Of a stretch of 64,000 bases of DNA, positions 18,276 to 29,367 are shown in pieces. Position numbers and translations under genes: made by a program. The notes beneath the pieces were generated by a model. It saw nothing but the letters and a program-made list of their open reading frames with translations, was not told where the DNA came from and ran no database searches. The first letter of the stretch is position 1. The number at the start of each line of letters is the position of its first letter. The stretch is taken from NCBI GenBank assembly GCA_963575745.1, contig CAUYUJ010012536.1, positions 349,448 to 413,447 on the forward strand, in the 5' to 3' direction. This DNA comes from Prorocentrum cordatum (lineage: Eukaryota; Sar; Dinophyceae; Prorocentrales; Prorocentraceae).

Positions 18276-20515
18276 GCCGCTCGAGACGTGGACACGCTGG
18301 AACAGATCAGGGAATGACCACCCGGCACACGCGCACATCGGAATCGGGCCGCGGCCGCCCGCGCCAACCCTGAGGGCCCCGCCCACCGGCGGACACGCGC
18401 GGCTCGCCTCGTCTCGTGCCGTCCTGGCCGGGGGTTGGTGCGGATGTGTTGCCCCAGAGGCGAGCTCGAGAGATCACCCCCGCCCTCAGCAAGGAGCCAT
18501 CTGGATCTCCAGGTCGGGCGGCGGTGGTCCTGGCCGGGGGTGGGGGTGGTCTGTGCTGTCTTGACCTCCTAGTTCCGCAGGCTACGAAACTCGGAGTTGC
18601 AGGGGGCGCCGGGCCCCCCCGGCAATAACGGATGCCAGCGACGATTCTGCGCCAACGCGGCGATATTAACTTGTGCTGCTCGCCAAAAGCTTACATGTGA
18701 CCTGGCCTTGCACTTTGGTTAATTTTGATTGCATCATCTATTTGCGCATTCAAGGTCAGAGAATTGGCCCCAAATTACAGATTATCCCAATAATGCGCGC
18801 GACGCCATCCGAATCCACGGGGGCAAAGCCGCGGCGGGCGAGGCACCAGCGAAGGCACAGCCACAGACGGCTACTGGACAATGCACTCTGCCACGGGGGG
18901 GCCAACAGCAACGGCCGACCTGGGCGCCCCAGGCCAGCGGGGCGTGAGGCACTGGAGGCCATGGGAGGCACACGGGAAGCCACGTAGCCATAGGCCGCCC
19001 GGCAACGACGGCCGAACGCCTCCAGGCGGTTGCTCACAAGCGCCCGCAGGCAGTAGCGCGCGGGTGCCCTCAGGCGCGCGAGCGCGCTCAGGGGCACTGC
19101 CAGGAAGACGCTCACAGGAGCGCAACGGCGCTCGCGGGCGCGCAGGCACCGACTGGCATCGCCAGGCGGCCACCAACGGTCGCACGCGCCCGGTGGAACG
19201 ACAGCAGGCACTGCCCGGCGCCCGCGGGCGGACACCCCAGCCTGCAGAAGCGCACGGGCGGTCACGGACATCACCGCCCGCTGCCCTCGCGGCCTTTTTA
19301 TGCGCGCGCGCTGCCCGAGAGCGGCGCGCGACAGACCCGAGCCCGCGACAACCCGTGAGACTCCGCGAGAGTCTGCCGCGAGCCCTTGTCAGAAACGCAG
19401 CAGAAGCCGCGAGAACCCGCGGGAATCCGCCAGAAACCGTTGCTGGAACCCAACAAAATCCATGAGAATTTGTGCGGATCCGCGAGAATCAGCGGGCGAG
19501 TTCTTGAGCCTTCGGGGAAACCTCCGGGGACCTCGGGGGCCCTCCGGGGGGAGGGCCCTGGGGGCCTCTGGACGGCGTCGTCGCTGTCGCCGTCGCCGTC
19601 GCCGTCGTCGTCGTCGGCGGCCTCCAGAAACCTCTGGGCTCTCCCGGTAACCTCCATGGACCTCCATGGGCCTCCGATGTCTTTGACAAGCATGCCAAGG
19701 AAACCTCGAGGAGAACCTCGGACGGCCTGGGCGTCGCCGTCGCCGTCGCCGACGTCATCATCGTCGACGGCGTCGGCAGCGTCGTTGTCGTCGGCGTTGT
19801 CGTCGTCGCTCTGGCGCCGCGAACGACTTGAGCCCCCCTGGCGACGATGATGACGATGACGCCCGAATAGTAAAATGGTTCGGTTTAACCTTCCATGCAC
19901 GGGATGACACGCACAGAAGGGGCGCGCACTCGCGTCCGAGGCACGCCATCGCGACTGAAACGCGCCAGGAGGTAAAACAGCTGAGCTTCAATGCCCAACT
20001 GTTGGGCCTCGCGCCGAATGCGCGCCCGCGGGCCTGCGTTTGCAAAACGTAAATCATGAGGGCCCACCGCCCCTTGCATCTCCGACCCTCGTACCGCAGG
20101 CTCCCACCGGCGAAGCGCCTTCGTGTTTACTTACTCTTCAGCGCGCTGCCCCCTCCGAGTCCGCTCGGTTTGCCTGGCGCCGAGACCGCAACACACACGA
20201 AGAGGCGCATCCATATCCAGACTCAGAGCACGCCCAGGGAGGCACACGAGGCAGGCCTGGCATCAGCTGGGCACCACAGGGAAGGGAGTCGGAGGAACCG
20301 GCCAGCTTCCGCTGGTTTCCGCCGACAGCAAGGTTCAAGTGGAGGTGGCTTTTGCGCACCTGCGCCGCACAGCCCCTGCCCCGTGCGGCGCGTGCCCTCG
20401 CGCGGCACACCAGACGGAGGCCAGCTCGCCACCTCAGGCCGCGCAGAGCGACACGACCCTCGGCCCCAGAAAGCCCTCTAGGGGCGCCTGGGAATCCTCG
20501 GGAGGCCCTGTTGAG
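18276..20515. other. Intergenic, no gene recognised
   Basis: GC-rich, with short (GTC/GCC) tracts at 19575-19620 and 19733-19805. A moderately AT-rich patch lies at 18670-18790. Open frames on both strands are Arg/Pro/Ala-rich shadows without domains. Confidence 0.45.
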
Positions 20516-20516
20516 G

Positions 20517-20552
20517 CGTTGGTCGTCGTCGACTTCGTCGTCGTCGTCGACT

Positions 20553-20612
<60 letters not shown>
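20517..20612 (+). repeat. (GTC)n tract
   Basis: GTCGTCGTC repeat of about 95 bases with two GACTTC interruptions; it reads as poly-Val, poly-Asp or poly-Thr. Confidence 0.95.
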
Positions 20613-20613
<1 letters not shown>

Positions 20614-20730
20614 TCGCGCGTCGGGGAGCCCCGGGAGCCCGCCCTGCACGCTTCGAGGGCCCCTGGAGGTCCACGCCGACGGTCGAATCTCGAGGGTCCT
20701 CGCGACACCCAGGTTTTGCGGCTCGCAAAA

Positions 20731-20870
20731 GGGGGTAGGGGGAGGGGGGAAGGCTTCTCAGAAGCACCCTGCTTCTTAGAAGGCCTCGGCCTTACGCCTA
20801 TAGAGAAGGCCCGCGCCTTCTAAGAAGCAGGGGTGCTTCTAAGAAGCCTTCCCCCCTCCCCCTACCCCCC
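20731..20870. repeat. Large inverted repeat (hairpin element)
   Basis: Left arm GGGGGTAGGGGGAGGGGGGA then AGGCTTCT; right arm AGAAGCCTTCCCCCCTCCCC then CTACCCCC. Arms of about 55 bases are near-perfect and the loop is about 30 bases. No copy was seen elsewhere in the window. Confidence 0.85.
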
Positions 20871-21502
20871 TCTGCGCGTTGCCGACAGGTCGCCCAGCCT
20901 GGCGCTTACGCCCCGCGCGGGGCGCGTCGTCGTCGCAGGGCCCTCCTGCTCGTGGCACGTCCGTGGGGCAACTGCTGGCCGGCTGGCCTCTCGTGGGAAC
21001 TGCCCACTGTGGCGCGCAGGGGGCCCCCGCGGCAAAAAGCAAAAGCTCGACCTTTTTTTTGAGCTCAAGCTCCCTGCCTCGTGATTCGAGCACTGGGGGC
21101 AGGACGCAGTGCAAGGCCGCCCCTGAAAAAGACAGGGACGAGGCAGCAAGAGCAGAGCGCGACGGCGCACACTGATCAGACTCCTGCAGGCGACGGCGCC
21201 ACGCAGGAGGGCACTAGTCCGAGGCAGCTCGGGCCCGAGCCCCCGAGCCCTCCGCCGACCCGCGTGGCGACGGCTGCGGGGCTGGCTGCCAGGCTGCCGC
21301 GCGCGGCCACCAGCGCCCGTTAGCCAGGGCGGCCAGCGCGCGCTCCGGTCGCGGTCGCGGCCCCCGATCGGCCGAGGCAGAGCTGGGCTCTCTGCGCAGC
21401 TGCCGCCCCCACAGCTGAGCAAGCCCTGAGGCTGGCTGCAACCGTGGCAGGGCACTGGGCACGGTAAAATGGCTTCACTTTGGCCTCTTCTCGCCCCCGA
21501 CA
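20871..21502. other. Intergenic, no gene recognised
   Basis: GC-rich; frames on both strands lack identifiable domains. Confidence 0.45.
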
Positions 21503-21678
21503 CCAGGTCGGGAATGTCGCCCTACATACAGGTGGACGCTGGAGAAAACACATATACAACAAAAATTCGAACATGGTTACAAATAGCTTTTTTTACCCAA
21601 AAATAAAAAAAAAACGTCACCTGACGTTTTTCTACTATTTGTGAGTATTCCTCCTGTGGAGGGACACGCCTGGCTTAA
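21503..21678. mobile_element. Family A element, copy 6
   Basis: 176 bp, left CCAGGTCGGGAATGTCGCCC, right GGGACACGCCTGGCTTAA. Flanked by CCCCGACA (21495-21502) and CCCCAACA (21679-21686), a 7/8 target-site duplication. The interior is AT-rich with TTTTTTTACCCAAAAATAAA. Confidence 0.75.
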
Positions 21679-22499
21679 CCCCAACACGAGGGCGCCCTGC
21701 GGCTGTTTTGCTTCCGCCGCAGGCCGCCTTTTTGCACGGGTGCCGGCATCGAGAGCTCGGGCACTCCGACGGAGGAAGGCAGCACCCAACTGCGCGGCGA
21801 TCCACAGCACCCCGGGGCCGTCCTCCACCTTGCTCCACCCGACCTCACAATCCCACGCGCCTCGTCCTCCTCTCTCCGCCCTCTCGCCGTCATGCGTCGG
21901 CCTCCTCCCTCGTCCCTCGTATCCCTCCTCGTCCCATTTCCTCCTCATTCCTCCTCCTCCTGTTCCTCACCCCTCCTCCTCCTCCTCCTCCTCCTCCTCC
22001 TCCTCCTCCTGCATCGCTCCTCCCCCAAACCACCCTCCTGCTCCTCCCTCCCCGCCCTCCCCTCTCTCCCGCCTTGCTCCATCAAACCTCCTCCGCAGCC
22101 ATCCGCTCCCCTCCCCCTCCTGCACCTCATCCTTCCACCGCCCTCCTCTCTTCGAGCATGCGCCGGGGCACGTGCACCGTGCAGCCCCCCCGTGCTCCCT
22201 GCCACGGTGCAGAGGCAGCAGAGTGCCCTGTCCTGCCGAGTCTGGGCCCGCCGCCGCCTCGGACCCTCCCACCAAGACCCCTCCGCCGCCCTCCACTTCT
22301 GGCCATCGAGGAACAACGAGCAAAAACTGCACAGCAGGGCTGGGCCTAAACGATGGTTTTCGTTTTCGCTTTTGTTTTGGTTCTCCCTCGTTTTGTCTTC
22401 AATCCGCCTTCAACAAAATCGAAACGAAAACGGCCCACGAACTCGCCAAAACACCGTTGAGGTCCACCCTTGCTGCATAACCCTACTGTCTTGGAGGCC
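21679..22499. other. C-rich spacer with (CTC)n tract
   Basis: CTC repeat at about 21945-22012. The rest is C/T-rich on the plus strand with no recognised gene. Confidence 0.5.
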
Positions 22500-22735
22500 C
22501 GTGCGAGTCTCTTGAAAATTCGCGCTGGACCCCGCTCCCCAGCGTGCGCCGTGCGCCAGGGGCGGCGCTGGAAGCGCCACCAGGGGGGCCCCAACGCCGA
22601 CGCAAGAAATCCGCGAGGACATTCTTGAAAATTATGTTCGCTCGGTCCTTTGTTCTTCGAGATCACCTCCTCGAGGCGCCGCCAGGGTAACCCCAACGCA
22701 GATCCAAGAGATCCGCGCGGACCCAAAGAGTGCCC
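22500..22735. repeat. Family F-like repeats
   Basis: CGCGCTGGACC, GCGCCAGGGGCGGCGCTGG and AAGAAATCCGCG are family F words. A second half-copy (GATCCAAGAGATCCGCGCGG) lies at about 22695-22720. Confidence 0.55.
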
Positions 22736-22830
22736 GTACCACTATTCCCCGGACCTCTCCCGGGGTGCGTTCTGACCAGGATTTCGAAGCGAATTCAGCA
22801 GTGGCGACGAGGGCCGTCCAGGGAGCCCCC
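22735..22830 (+). repeat. Family O repeat, copy 1
   Basis: CCCCGGACCTC, GTGCGTTCTGAC and GACGACGAG-type words, shared in order with 39058-39150. A fragment recurs at about 24073-24100 (GGGGTGCGACCAGGATATCG). Confidence 0.6.
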
Positions 22831-23059
22831 CAAAAAAGCAAACGAGGGAACTGTGGCAGTATGGGAACCTCTTCCTCCTCTGAGCTTATACCCTTTTCTC
22901 TGGGGCCTGTTTTTGTAGACTCCAGCAAGTTTACTGGCGTAGACGGGGGGTGGGGCCTGAACCTGAAGCAATCCGCAAACGACTTGCACGTGCGGAAATC
23001 CCGCAAGTCGACAGGCACTTGCACGCGAGTGCTCGTTCGAAGAGGGGCGAAGGGGAAGG

Positions 23060-23455
23060 TGGGGTGGGGTGGTGGGGTGGTGTGGTGGTGGGGGGGGGGA
23101 CGGGGGGAACGCGATGCAAATAAATTTGCCTGAACCTAAAACAATACAGGGCACCATCCTCTGCACGGTTCCCTCTGGGGCCGTAGGCAACCCGAGGAGG
23201 AGGAGCAAGAGAAGGAGGAGGAGGAGGGGAGGTGGAGGAGGGGGGAAGGGGGAGGAAGAGGTGGAAGTGGAGGGGGGGGGGGGAAGAGGAGGTGGAGTAT
23301 AGGAGGGAGGGAGAGGAGGAAGGAGGAGGAGGAGGAGGAGGGGAGGGGAGGAGGAGAAGAGGAGGGGAGAGGAGGAGGAGGAGGAGGGAGGAGGGAGAAA
23401 GAGGAGGAGGAGGAGGAGGAGGAGCAGGAGGAGGAGGAGGAGGACGGATCGCCTA
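23060..23455 (+). repeat. GA-rich (GGA)n tracts
   Basis: G-rich start, then GGAGGAGG repeats from about 23195 to 23450. No gene. Confidence 0.9.
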
Positions 23456-24235
23456 AGCCCTTCGGAGACACCCCCCACCCTCCTCCCGCCGCCACCGCCG
23501 CCGCGACACCGCGGGGACTCGCGCCCACGCGCCTCCAGCGGTCGCGTGCCGGACCTCCGGCGGCGCGCCGGAGGAGACTGCGGCCGCCTGGGCGCGCCGC
23601 GCGCGCGGCACCGGCAAGAGTGGTGCAGGGGAGGAGCATTCTCTCAGAGTGGGGGGCTGAGGGTGACATCCATGTGGGCTCCCGCACCTCGAGATTCCAT
23701 CCGTCTTGTGGTTCACCTCTTCTGCAGATTCGGGCCTCGAGAGATCAGTCGCAACGGCATTCCAGATTGCGCCCTTTGCCCTCCACCCAGAGAAAATGCT
23801 CGGGGGAGGTGGTCTGAACGAGAATTGTGTGCGCTGCGTGGCAAACTCCGCCGACGGTTGCAGGTCGGCGAGCCCCTTCACGCGCTGCTCAGGTGTGAGC
23901 GCGCTGCCCGCGCGCGCGCGGGCCCTCGGAAGCCCCCGGAGGCCCCCCTCGGAGGCCCTCGGAGGTCTCTGCGGGACCCCCGGACGCCTCTGGAGAGCTT
24001 CAGGGGGCCTGCGGGGCCCCCCCCAGAGGGCTCCAGAGACCTCTGGGGGCTGCCCGAGGGCTGCGGAGGTCTGCGGTCGGGGTGCGACCAGGATATCGAA
24101 GGGCATCCAGGCGTGCCGACGAGACGCCCGCCGGAGGCCACAACCAAAGCCGAGTCCCAAAAACGCACATACGCATCGATGGTCGCCCCATCGCTTCGCC
24201 CCGGCGCCATCACGGCGGCCCAAGAATACGCTGAA
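23456..24235. other. Intergenic, no gene recognised
   Basis: GC-rich. GGAGGCCCCC-like units appear near 23930-24060. Nothing with a recognisable domain. Confidence 0.45.
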
Positions 24236-24243
24236 GGCTACAG

Positions 24244-24403
24244 TTAAGTCGGGCGTGTCCCCCTACAGGGGGATTTTCGACGACAACTAAAAAGTACTCA
24301 AAAGATACTCCCACGTAAGTAAAAAATACTCCAAAAATAATCCCCATACGATTGTTTCACTATTTTTTGATATTCCCCCTGTAGAGGGACAGGCCCGACT
24401 TAA
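24244..24403. mobile_element. Family A element, copy 7 (type copy)
   Basis: 160 bp with inverted ends TTAAGTCGGGCGTGTCCCCC and GTAGAGGGACAGGCCCGACT plus TAA. Perfect 8-bp target-site duplication GGCTACAG at 24236-24243 and 24404-24411. This copy defines the family boundaries. Confidence 0.92.
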
Positions 24404-24689
24404 GGCTACAGGCAACAAAACAAGCAAAGTTTGAAACATACAGCCAGCACGCTCGGATCTCCTTCTCGGACTGCGATCCTCGGCCACTCTGCGGGAGGGT
24501 CGCTTTTTTTTTCGCCGACCTCGCGGTGCTTGTTTGGTCCTGGCGTCCCACCGCGGGCGCGCAACATCACAGATGCTATCTGTATGCGTACCTGAGCGTC
24601 CGCTTACACATAGGCTATTTTAACATATGTTTTTCCGTATACACCTATACAAACTATTATTCCTATGTGTACACACACAGCACCCGTGG

Positions 24690-25165
24690 GATGGATCGCG
24701 GGGTGGGTCGCGTGCATGTCGCGGGTAAAGACGACGACACAAACAACAATAACAACAGCGCAACAGCAACAACAATCTGCTCCGCGGAATCCCACTTCAG
24801 CCACGGCTCCTTCACCCTAACATATGCACATGCACATACATGCATACATACATGTACAAGTATATGTGTACATCTGTATTTGTATATATATAGTAAATAG
24901 ATGAATGTGTATATCAATACCGCAGATGCGGATAAGAGTGAGGGGGCGGTGGGGACGTCGGCAGTTTGCGAGATTCTGGAGAAGCCCGCCGCAGGCGCTG
25001 AAGTTTCACAACTTATACAACGAGCACGCCGCAGGCGCAATTTTTTTCAATAAACCGATGTGGATAGGTCGCGGGTGGGTCGCTGTTGGGCCGCGGGTGG
25101 GTCGCGGGTGGGTCGATGTTGGGTCGCGGGTGGGTCGCGGGTGGGTCGCAGGGTGGGTCAAGGGG
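24690..25165 (-). repeat. Family E element, inverted partial copies
   Basis: Minus strand 24830-24690 repeats the start of copy 1 (GTGGCTGAAGTGGGATTCC, then TTG repeats, GTCGTCGTC, CGCGACCCACCC). Minus strand 25165-24930 repeats its other half (CGACCCACCCG array, two GCGCCTGCGGCG words, then CCCCCTCACTCTTATCCGCA). Confidence 0.65.
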
Positions 25166-25240
25166 TATGTATACATACATACATATATATACATGTATAT
25201 ATATATATACATATCTATATATATATATATGTCACCAACC
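25166..25240. repeat. TATATACAT AT-rich microsatellite
   Basis: Alternating TA with ACATACATACATATATATAC; simple sequence. Confidence 0.9.
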
Positions 25241-26110
25241 AACCACCCCCCAGCACCCCCTAAACCACCAACAAAAAACACGCGAAGCATTTACTCGTCG
25301 GTTTCTTGTCCTCCCCCCTCTGCCAAGCCCGAGCCCCGCCCCAGAAGTGCGAGAGCCATCGGCGTCTCGTCAAAAGCGTCAACTCGTGATGGCCCTTTTG
25401 ACACAGGAGGTCCGCATGTCCAACACTGCGCGGAGCCCTCTGTGATGAAATTCGCCCAGTCGGTTCCACGGGCCCCGTGCGAACTGGGCTTATTCGAGGC
25501 CCTACAAAAGCGTAGACATGATGACTGCACTGGACATGTGAATTTGATGTTGTGGGGCAGCAGCTGCGTTTCCAGAACAAGCCCCTGTGTTTGGGTGCTG
25601 CCATGCACGCCCCCGCGTTGCGCTTGCCCTTGACGTGTGCGCTGCCGCATGGTTCGTTCAGGCGTCGCCACAGTTCTCTGTACCGCGCCCATGCGCTCAG
25701 CCGTGGTGCCATCTGCGAGATGCGCGCGCCCGGACCCCCATACGCACTGACTACCTCGCATGCCTCGCTGCTGCGTGCCACCGCGTGCTTCTTCGCTCTC
25801 TGGTCTATGGCTGCTGATACGCTGTCCGGTGACCTGGTGCCCATTGGAACAGCAATCGTGTCACCAGCGCGTACGATGGCATCGCAGTCCGCACCCCTGT
25901 GCCCTGCGCCGGCCACCAGGAAATCCGCCGACCCTGTCGGCGTGTGTGAGGGGCTTGCCCGTTCAAGTCGTCATCTCCGGCATTCGTTGGTCGTCGTCTG
26001 TCGTCCCCTTTCCCTGCCTCCCCTCTTTCCCTGGGCTCGTCGACGCTCCCCACTTTCCCATGCAGGGACCTCCTCAGCGCGCCAGCCAAAGCGAAAATCA
26101 GCAACGTCGT
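25241..26110. other. Intergenic, unassigned open frames
   Basis: Codon-like composition on both strands (minus 25761-25291 and plus 25552-26112 are open) but no recognisable domain. I cannot decide whether an exon is present. Confidence 0.3.
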
Positions 26111-26254
26111 AATTGAGTCGAAGGGAAGCCCCTTCCCTTCGATCCTTCCCCCACCGGGGGGGGTGGGAGGGGGGGTCCCAGGGGGGGGGGGGTCAGACGC
26201 CCCGGGGGGGGGGTCAGCGATACGACGCCGCCCCCCCTTGGAGTCCCGGAGCCC

Positions 26255-26720
26255 AAAAAAGCCCCAAGACGGCCCAAGAATGCCCCAAGAGGCCCAAAAG
26301 ACACTCAAGAGAACCCGGAATCGCCGAACGATCTCGGCCTCCAGACGGCCCAAGAGGCATGCAAAGCGCCCCCAAGAGGCATCCAGGAGCTTTCTTACGA
26401 GAGCCCCAAGAGGCAAAATTCATGGATTTCCCATATGTTTCTGAAAGATGTTGTCGTTTTTGCCTCTTCCGCCCCAAGACGGCCCAAGACGGCCCAAGAG
26501 GGCCCCAAGACGGCTCCAGGAGAGTGCCCAGACGGGGGACCCGAACGGACAGTTCAAGCTCTCAGCCCCAAGAGGCCCCCAAGAGGCCCCGAAGAAGCCC
26601 CAAGAGGCCCCAAGAGGCTCCCAAGGGGCCCCCAAACTGCCCCAAGACAGCCCAGGAGAGCCACAAATTGCCCAGGAGGCCTCCAAGAGTGCCTCGAGAC
26701 GGCGCAAGAGGAGCCCTGGA
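26255..26720 (-). repeat. Family D array, copy 2
   Basis: GGCCCCAAGA-like units with a linker (TTCATGGATTTCCCATATG) near 26420. The array ends at a (CTC)n tract. Confidence 0.7.
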
Positions 26721-26727
26721 CGGCCGT

Positions 26728-26862
26728 CCTCCTCCTCCTCCTCCTCCTCCTCCTCCTCCTCCTCCTCCTCCTCCTCCTCCTCCTCCTCCTCCTGCTCCTC
26801 CTCCTCTCTGCTTCCTCCTCCTCCTCCTCTTCCTCCTCCTCCTCCTCCTCCTCCTCCTCCTC

Positions 26863-26893
<31 letters not shown>

Positions 26894-26960
26894 TCTGCTC
26901 CCCCTCCTCCTGCTCTCCTCTGCCTCCTTCTCCTCCTCTTGCTTCTCCTCCACATCCTAC
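26728..26960 (+). repeat. (CTC)n tract
   Basis: About 160 bases of nearly pure CTC, then C/T-rich sequence. Confidence 0.95.
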
Positions 26961-27457
26961 TCCCCCCTCCTCCTCTCTCATCCACCTCCTCCACCCTGCC
27001 CCCCCTCGTTTTCATCTTCGTCGCTCTCAGGGTCGGCGGCAACGGCCGTAAGGCCTTCGCAATGTGTGGGCGGAGGGCATCCCTATCATATTCTGGGTTC
27101 TGATTGATACCAGCCCCGACGCATGGCCATCGTGAGCAACTTGCAACGTAGGGTTCTGGCAACATGACCCGGTGTTCGAAACGCTTGCCAAACACTCCAT
27201 GTGCCGCAAGCCAAACAACAAGCTAGATTTTAGTTGTGTCAGCCGTGTTTTCCTCGTCGGGTAATGCAATCAAAACCTGCTGCCCTGTGAATTCTGACTC
27301 TTCAGCAGGACTTTCCACGCGGTGTATAGCTGCAGAGATTGATCCCTTTTCGCGAAAGCCGAATGGGGTACGCTGCACTTGCGCTTCCAAGCATGCCCAT
27401 AATTGCATGTTCGTGCTCGTCGTGATTCCGCCCCCGAGGCAAGAGGAGGTCGGGACT
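26961..27457. other. Intergenic, no gene recognised
   Basis: Mixed composition; no domain or repeat family recognised. Confidence 0.4.
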
Positions 27458-27630
27458 AGAACAACAAAAGCACATACATGTAAATCTTCGGAGGCCCGCG
27501 CGGATGTCTTGGATTCGCGCTGGACCTCGCTACCTCGCGCGCGGAGCGCGCCAGGGCCGGAGGCGCCTCCCGAGGAGTGCCGGCGCCGATCCAAGACATC
27601 CGCGCAGGGCTCCGACAGTCTGCGGTCATG
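27458..27630. mobile_element. Family F element, copy 2
   Basis: Left CGCGCGGATGTCTTGGATTC, right GATCCAAGACATCCGCGC: a perfect inverted core. The interior has CGCGCGGAGCGCGCCAGGG. Confidence 0.7.
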
Positions 27631-27684
27631 CCGTTTTTGCCCCTCGATTCGGGGAGACTCGAGGCTCGAGGCTGCAGAACTCGA

Positions 27685-27835
27685 CAGGTTGGCCCGACGG
27701 GGCCGTCAGAAAATGACGAGGCCCGATCTGGAGGTTGACGCGAGCTCCCGCTGCGAGCATGCCACGGAGACTGGACCAGCAACACCCAGGGCGGGCCCCA
27801 GATCCGAGCTCCGGCCAACTCGAGCCTCGAGTCTT
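27685..27835 (+). repeat. Family G repeat, copy 2
   Basis: GGCCGTCAGAAAATGACGAG, GCGAGCTCCCGCTGCGA and CCGAGCTCCGGC match 17645-17815. Confidence 0.6.
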
Positions 27836-28884
27836 ATGTTGTTCCCGTCCTACTTCAGGCCCGCATCCCAGAAATGATTTCGAGCACCCAGAAAAGTGTC
27901 AAAAGAGTGTCGAAACAGTGTCGAAACAATGTCGGGCGAGTGTCTCCCCAGGGCCCGACACGTGAAAACCTTAGATTCGGAAATTGTTTGGGCGCTCGAA
28001 TTTCTTCCTGGTGATCAGACTAAAATCGGTTGGAGCATCATAAGGCTTGGAGCAACTGTGTTACAAATGCATCGCGCCAGAACGCTGTATTGCACTGCAT
28101 TGCAGCTAGTGCATTGCACGCGAAGCCCAGCAATACACTTGCGCACCGGAGTGCATGGCACGCCCCAATATCTATTGCACCAGATCTATTGCCCCACCCC
28201 CTTGTCGCTGGACCCCCTTCTGGGTCAACCAGATGGTTGGGGCCCCAGAAAATGCGTCAGCACGGGGATGCAGCCCAAACCCTTCGAAATCGGCCAGCGG
28301 CCCTCTCCTGGGGCCCGTCTGGTCGAGTTCTTCGCGCCAGATCCGCTATTGGCGGTCCCCTAGCTCGAAAGCTGAGTATCGTTTAACCGATGCCCATCCC
28401 AAACGGCGTGGCCTGGGCCCCTCTGGCCACTTTACCTCCCTAGATGGGGATATAGGTCGTTCCCTTCGGGTTTCGAGGGGTGTTTCCCGAACTGGGGTGG
28501 TACTTTGGTGGGGTCTCGAAGGGGATGGGGATGGGGATGTGGATCGGTTGTACGATACCGATCCTCCTGGGGCCCGTCTGGTCGAGTTCTTCGCGCCAGA
28601 TCCGCGTTTGGCGGCCCCGGGGCTCGAAGGCGGCCACTGGAGGCGCAGACGGGCCAAGGACCATCGCTCGAGCCCGGCACCTCGAACCTGCCCGCCCGTC
28701 CTCCCGGCCAGAGCTGGTGCTGGGCCGCCTCGGACCCCTTGTCGGCCCAGAGGCTCTCGACGCAGCTCCCGGAGGAGGAGGAGGAGGAGACCCCCGACGT
28801 CATGATTCCCCACAGTGCTTGCACTGAAGGGGTCCCAGCGGAAGTTCAAAGATTTGGCGAAAGTTTCCCGCCGATTTTGGTAGC
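27836..28884. other. Intergenic with a duplicated block (family I)
   Basis: GGGCCCGTCTGGTCGAGTTC followed by TTCGCGCCAGATCCGC occurs at about 28311-28350 and again at 28570-28608. Near 28060-28190 there are GCATTGCA words. No gene recognised. Confidence 0.5.
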
Positions 28885-28995
28885 AGGCTGGGTTCCCAGA
28901 TTCCCGGTTCCGGGTTCCCGGCTTCCCGGTTATTGGTTCCGGGCAGATTTCGGTGGCTTCTGGGTTCCCGGGCTTCCGGGTTCCTGGTCGATCTC
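28885..28995 (+). repeat. GGTTCCCGG minisatellite
   Basis: About ten degenerate units of TTCCCGG/GGGTTCC. Confidence 0.8.
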
Positions 28996-29307
28996 CTCAG
29001 CGAAAACCATCCACTGATTGAGGCTTTTCTCTGGTGAAGTATTTTTCATAACGTCGATCCCCAGAGGTCTCGACCCATTCCCACGGACCGGACTTTCCTC
29101 CTGAGTCGTTTTGTTGACGGTCCCGAGGGCCAGCGAGGGCCACCCGAGGCCAAAGCTGGCGAACAGCCTCACATCGCGATGCTTTCTCGTTGCGCGAGGG
29201 GGGTCGGGGCCCGCGGCGGGGGCGGCCCCGAGAGAGGCGGCCGCCTGCCCCGCGCGCAGCGCCGCGGCGAGCTGCGCCTGGACGGGCCCATGTTCCACCA
29301 CCGCTGC

Positions 29308-29367
29308 CATAGGGAGGAGGAGGAGGAGGAGGAGGAGGAGGAGGAGGAGGAGGAGGAGGAGGAGGAG
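29308..29367 (+). repeat. (GAG)n tract at the 3' end of LINE-B
   Basis: Pure GAG repeat. On the LINE strand it reads (CTC)n and begins 144 bases past the LINE-B stop codon. Confidence 0.92.
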
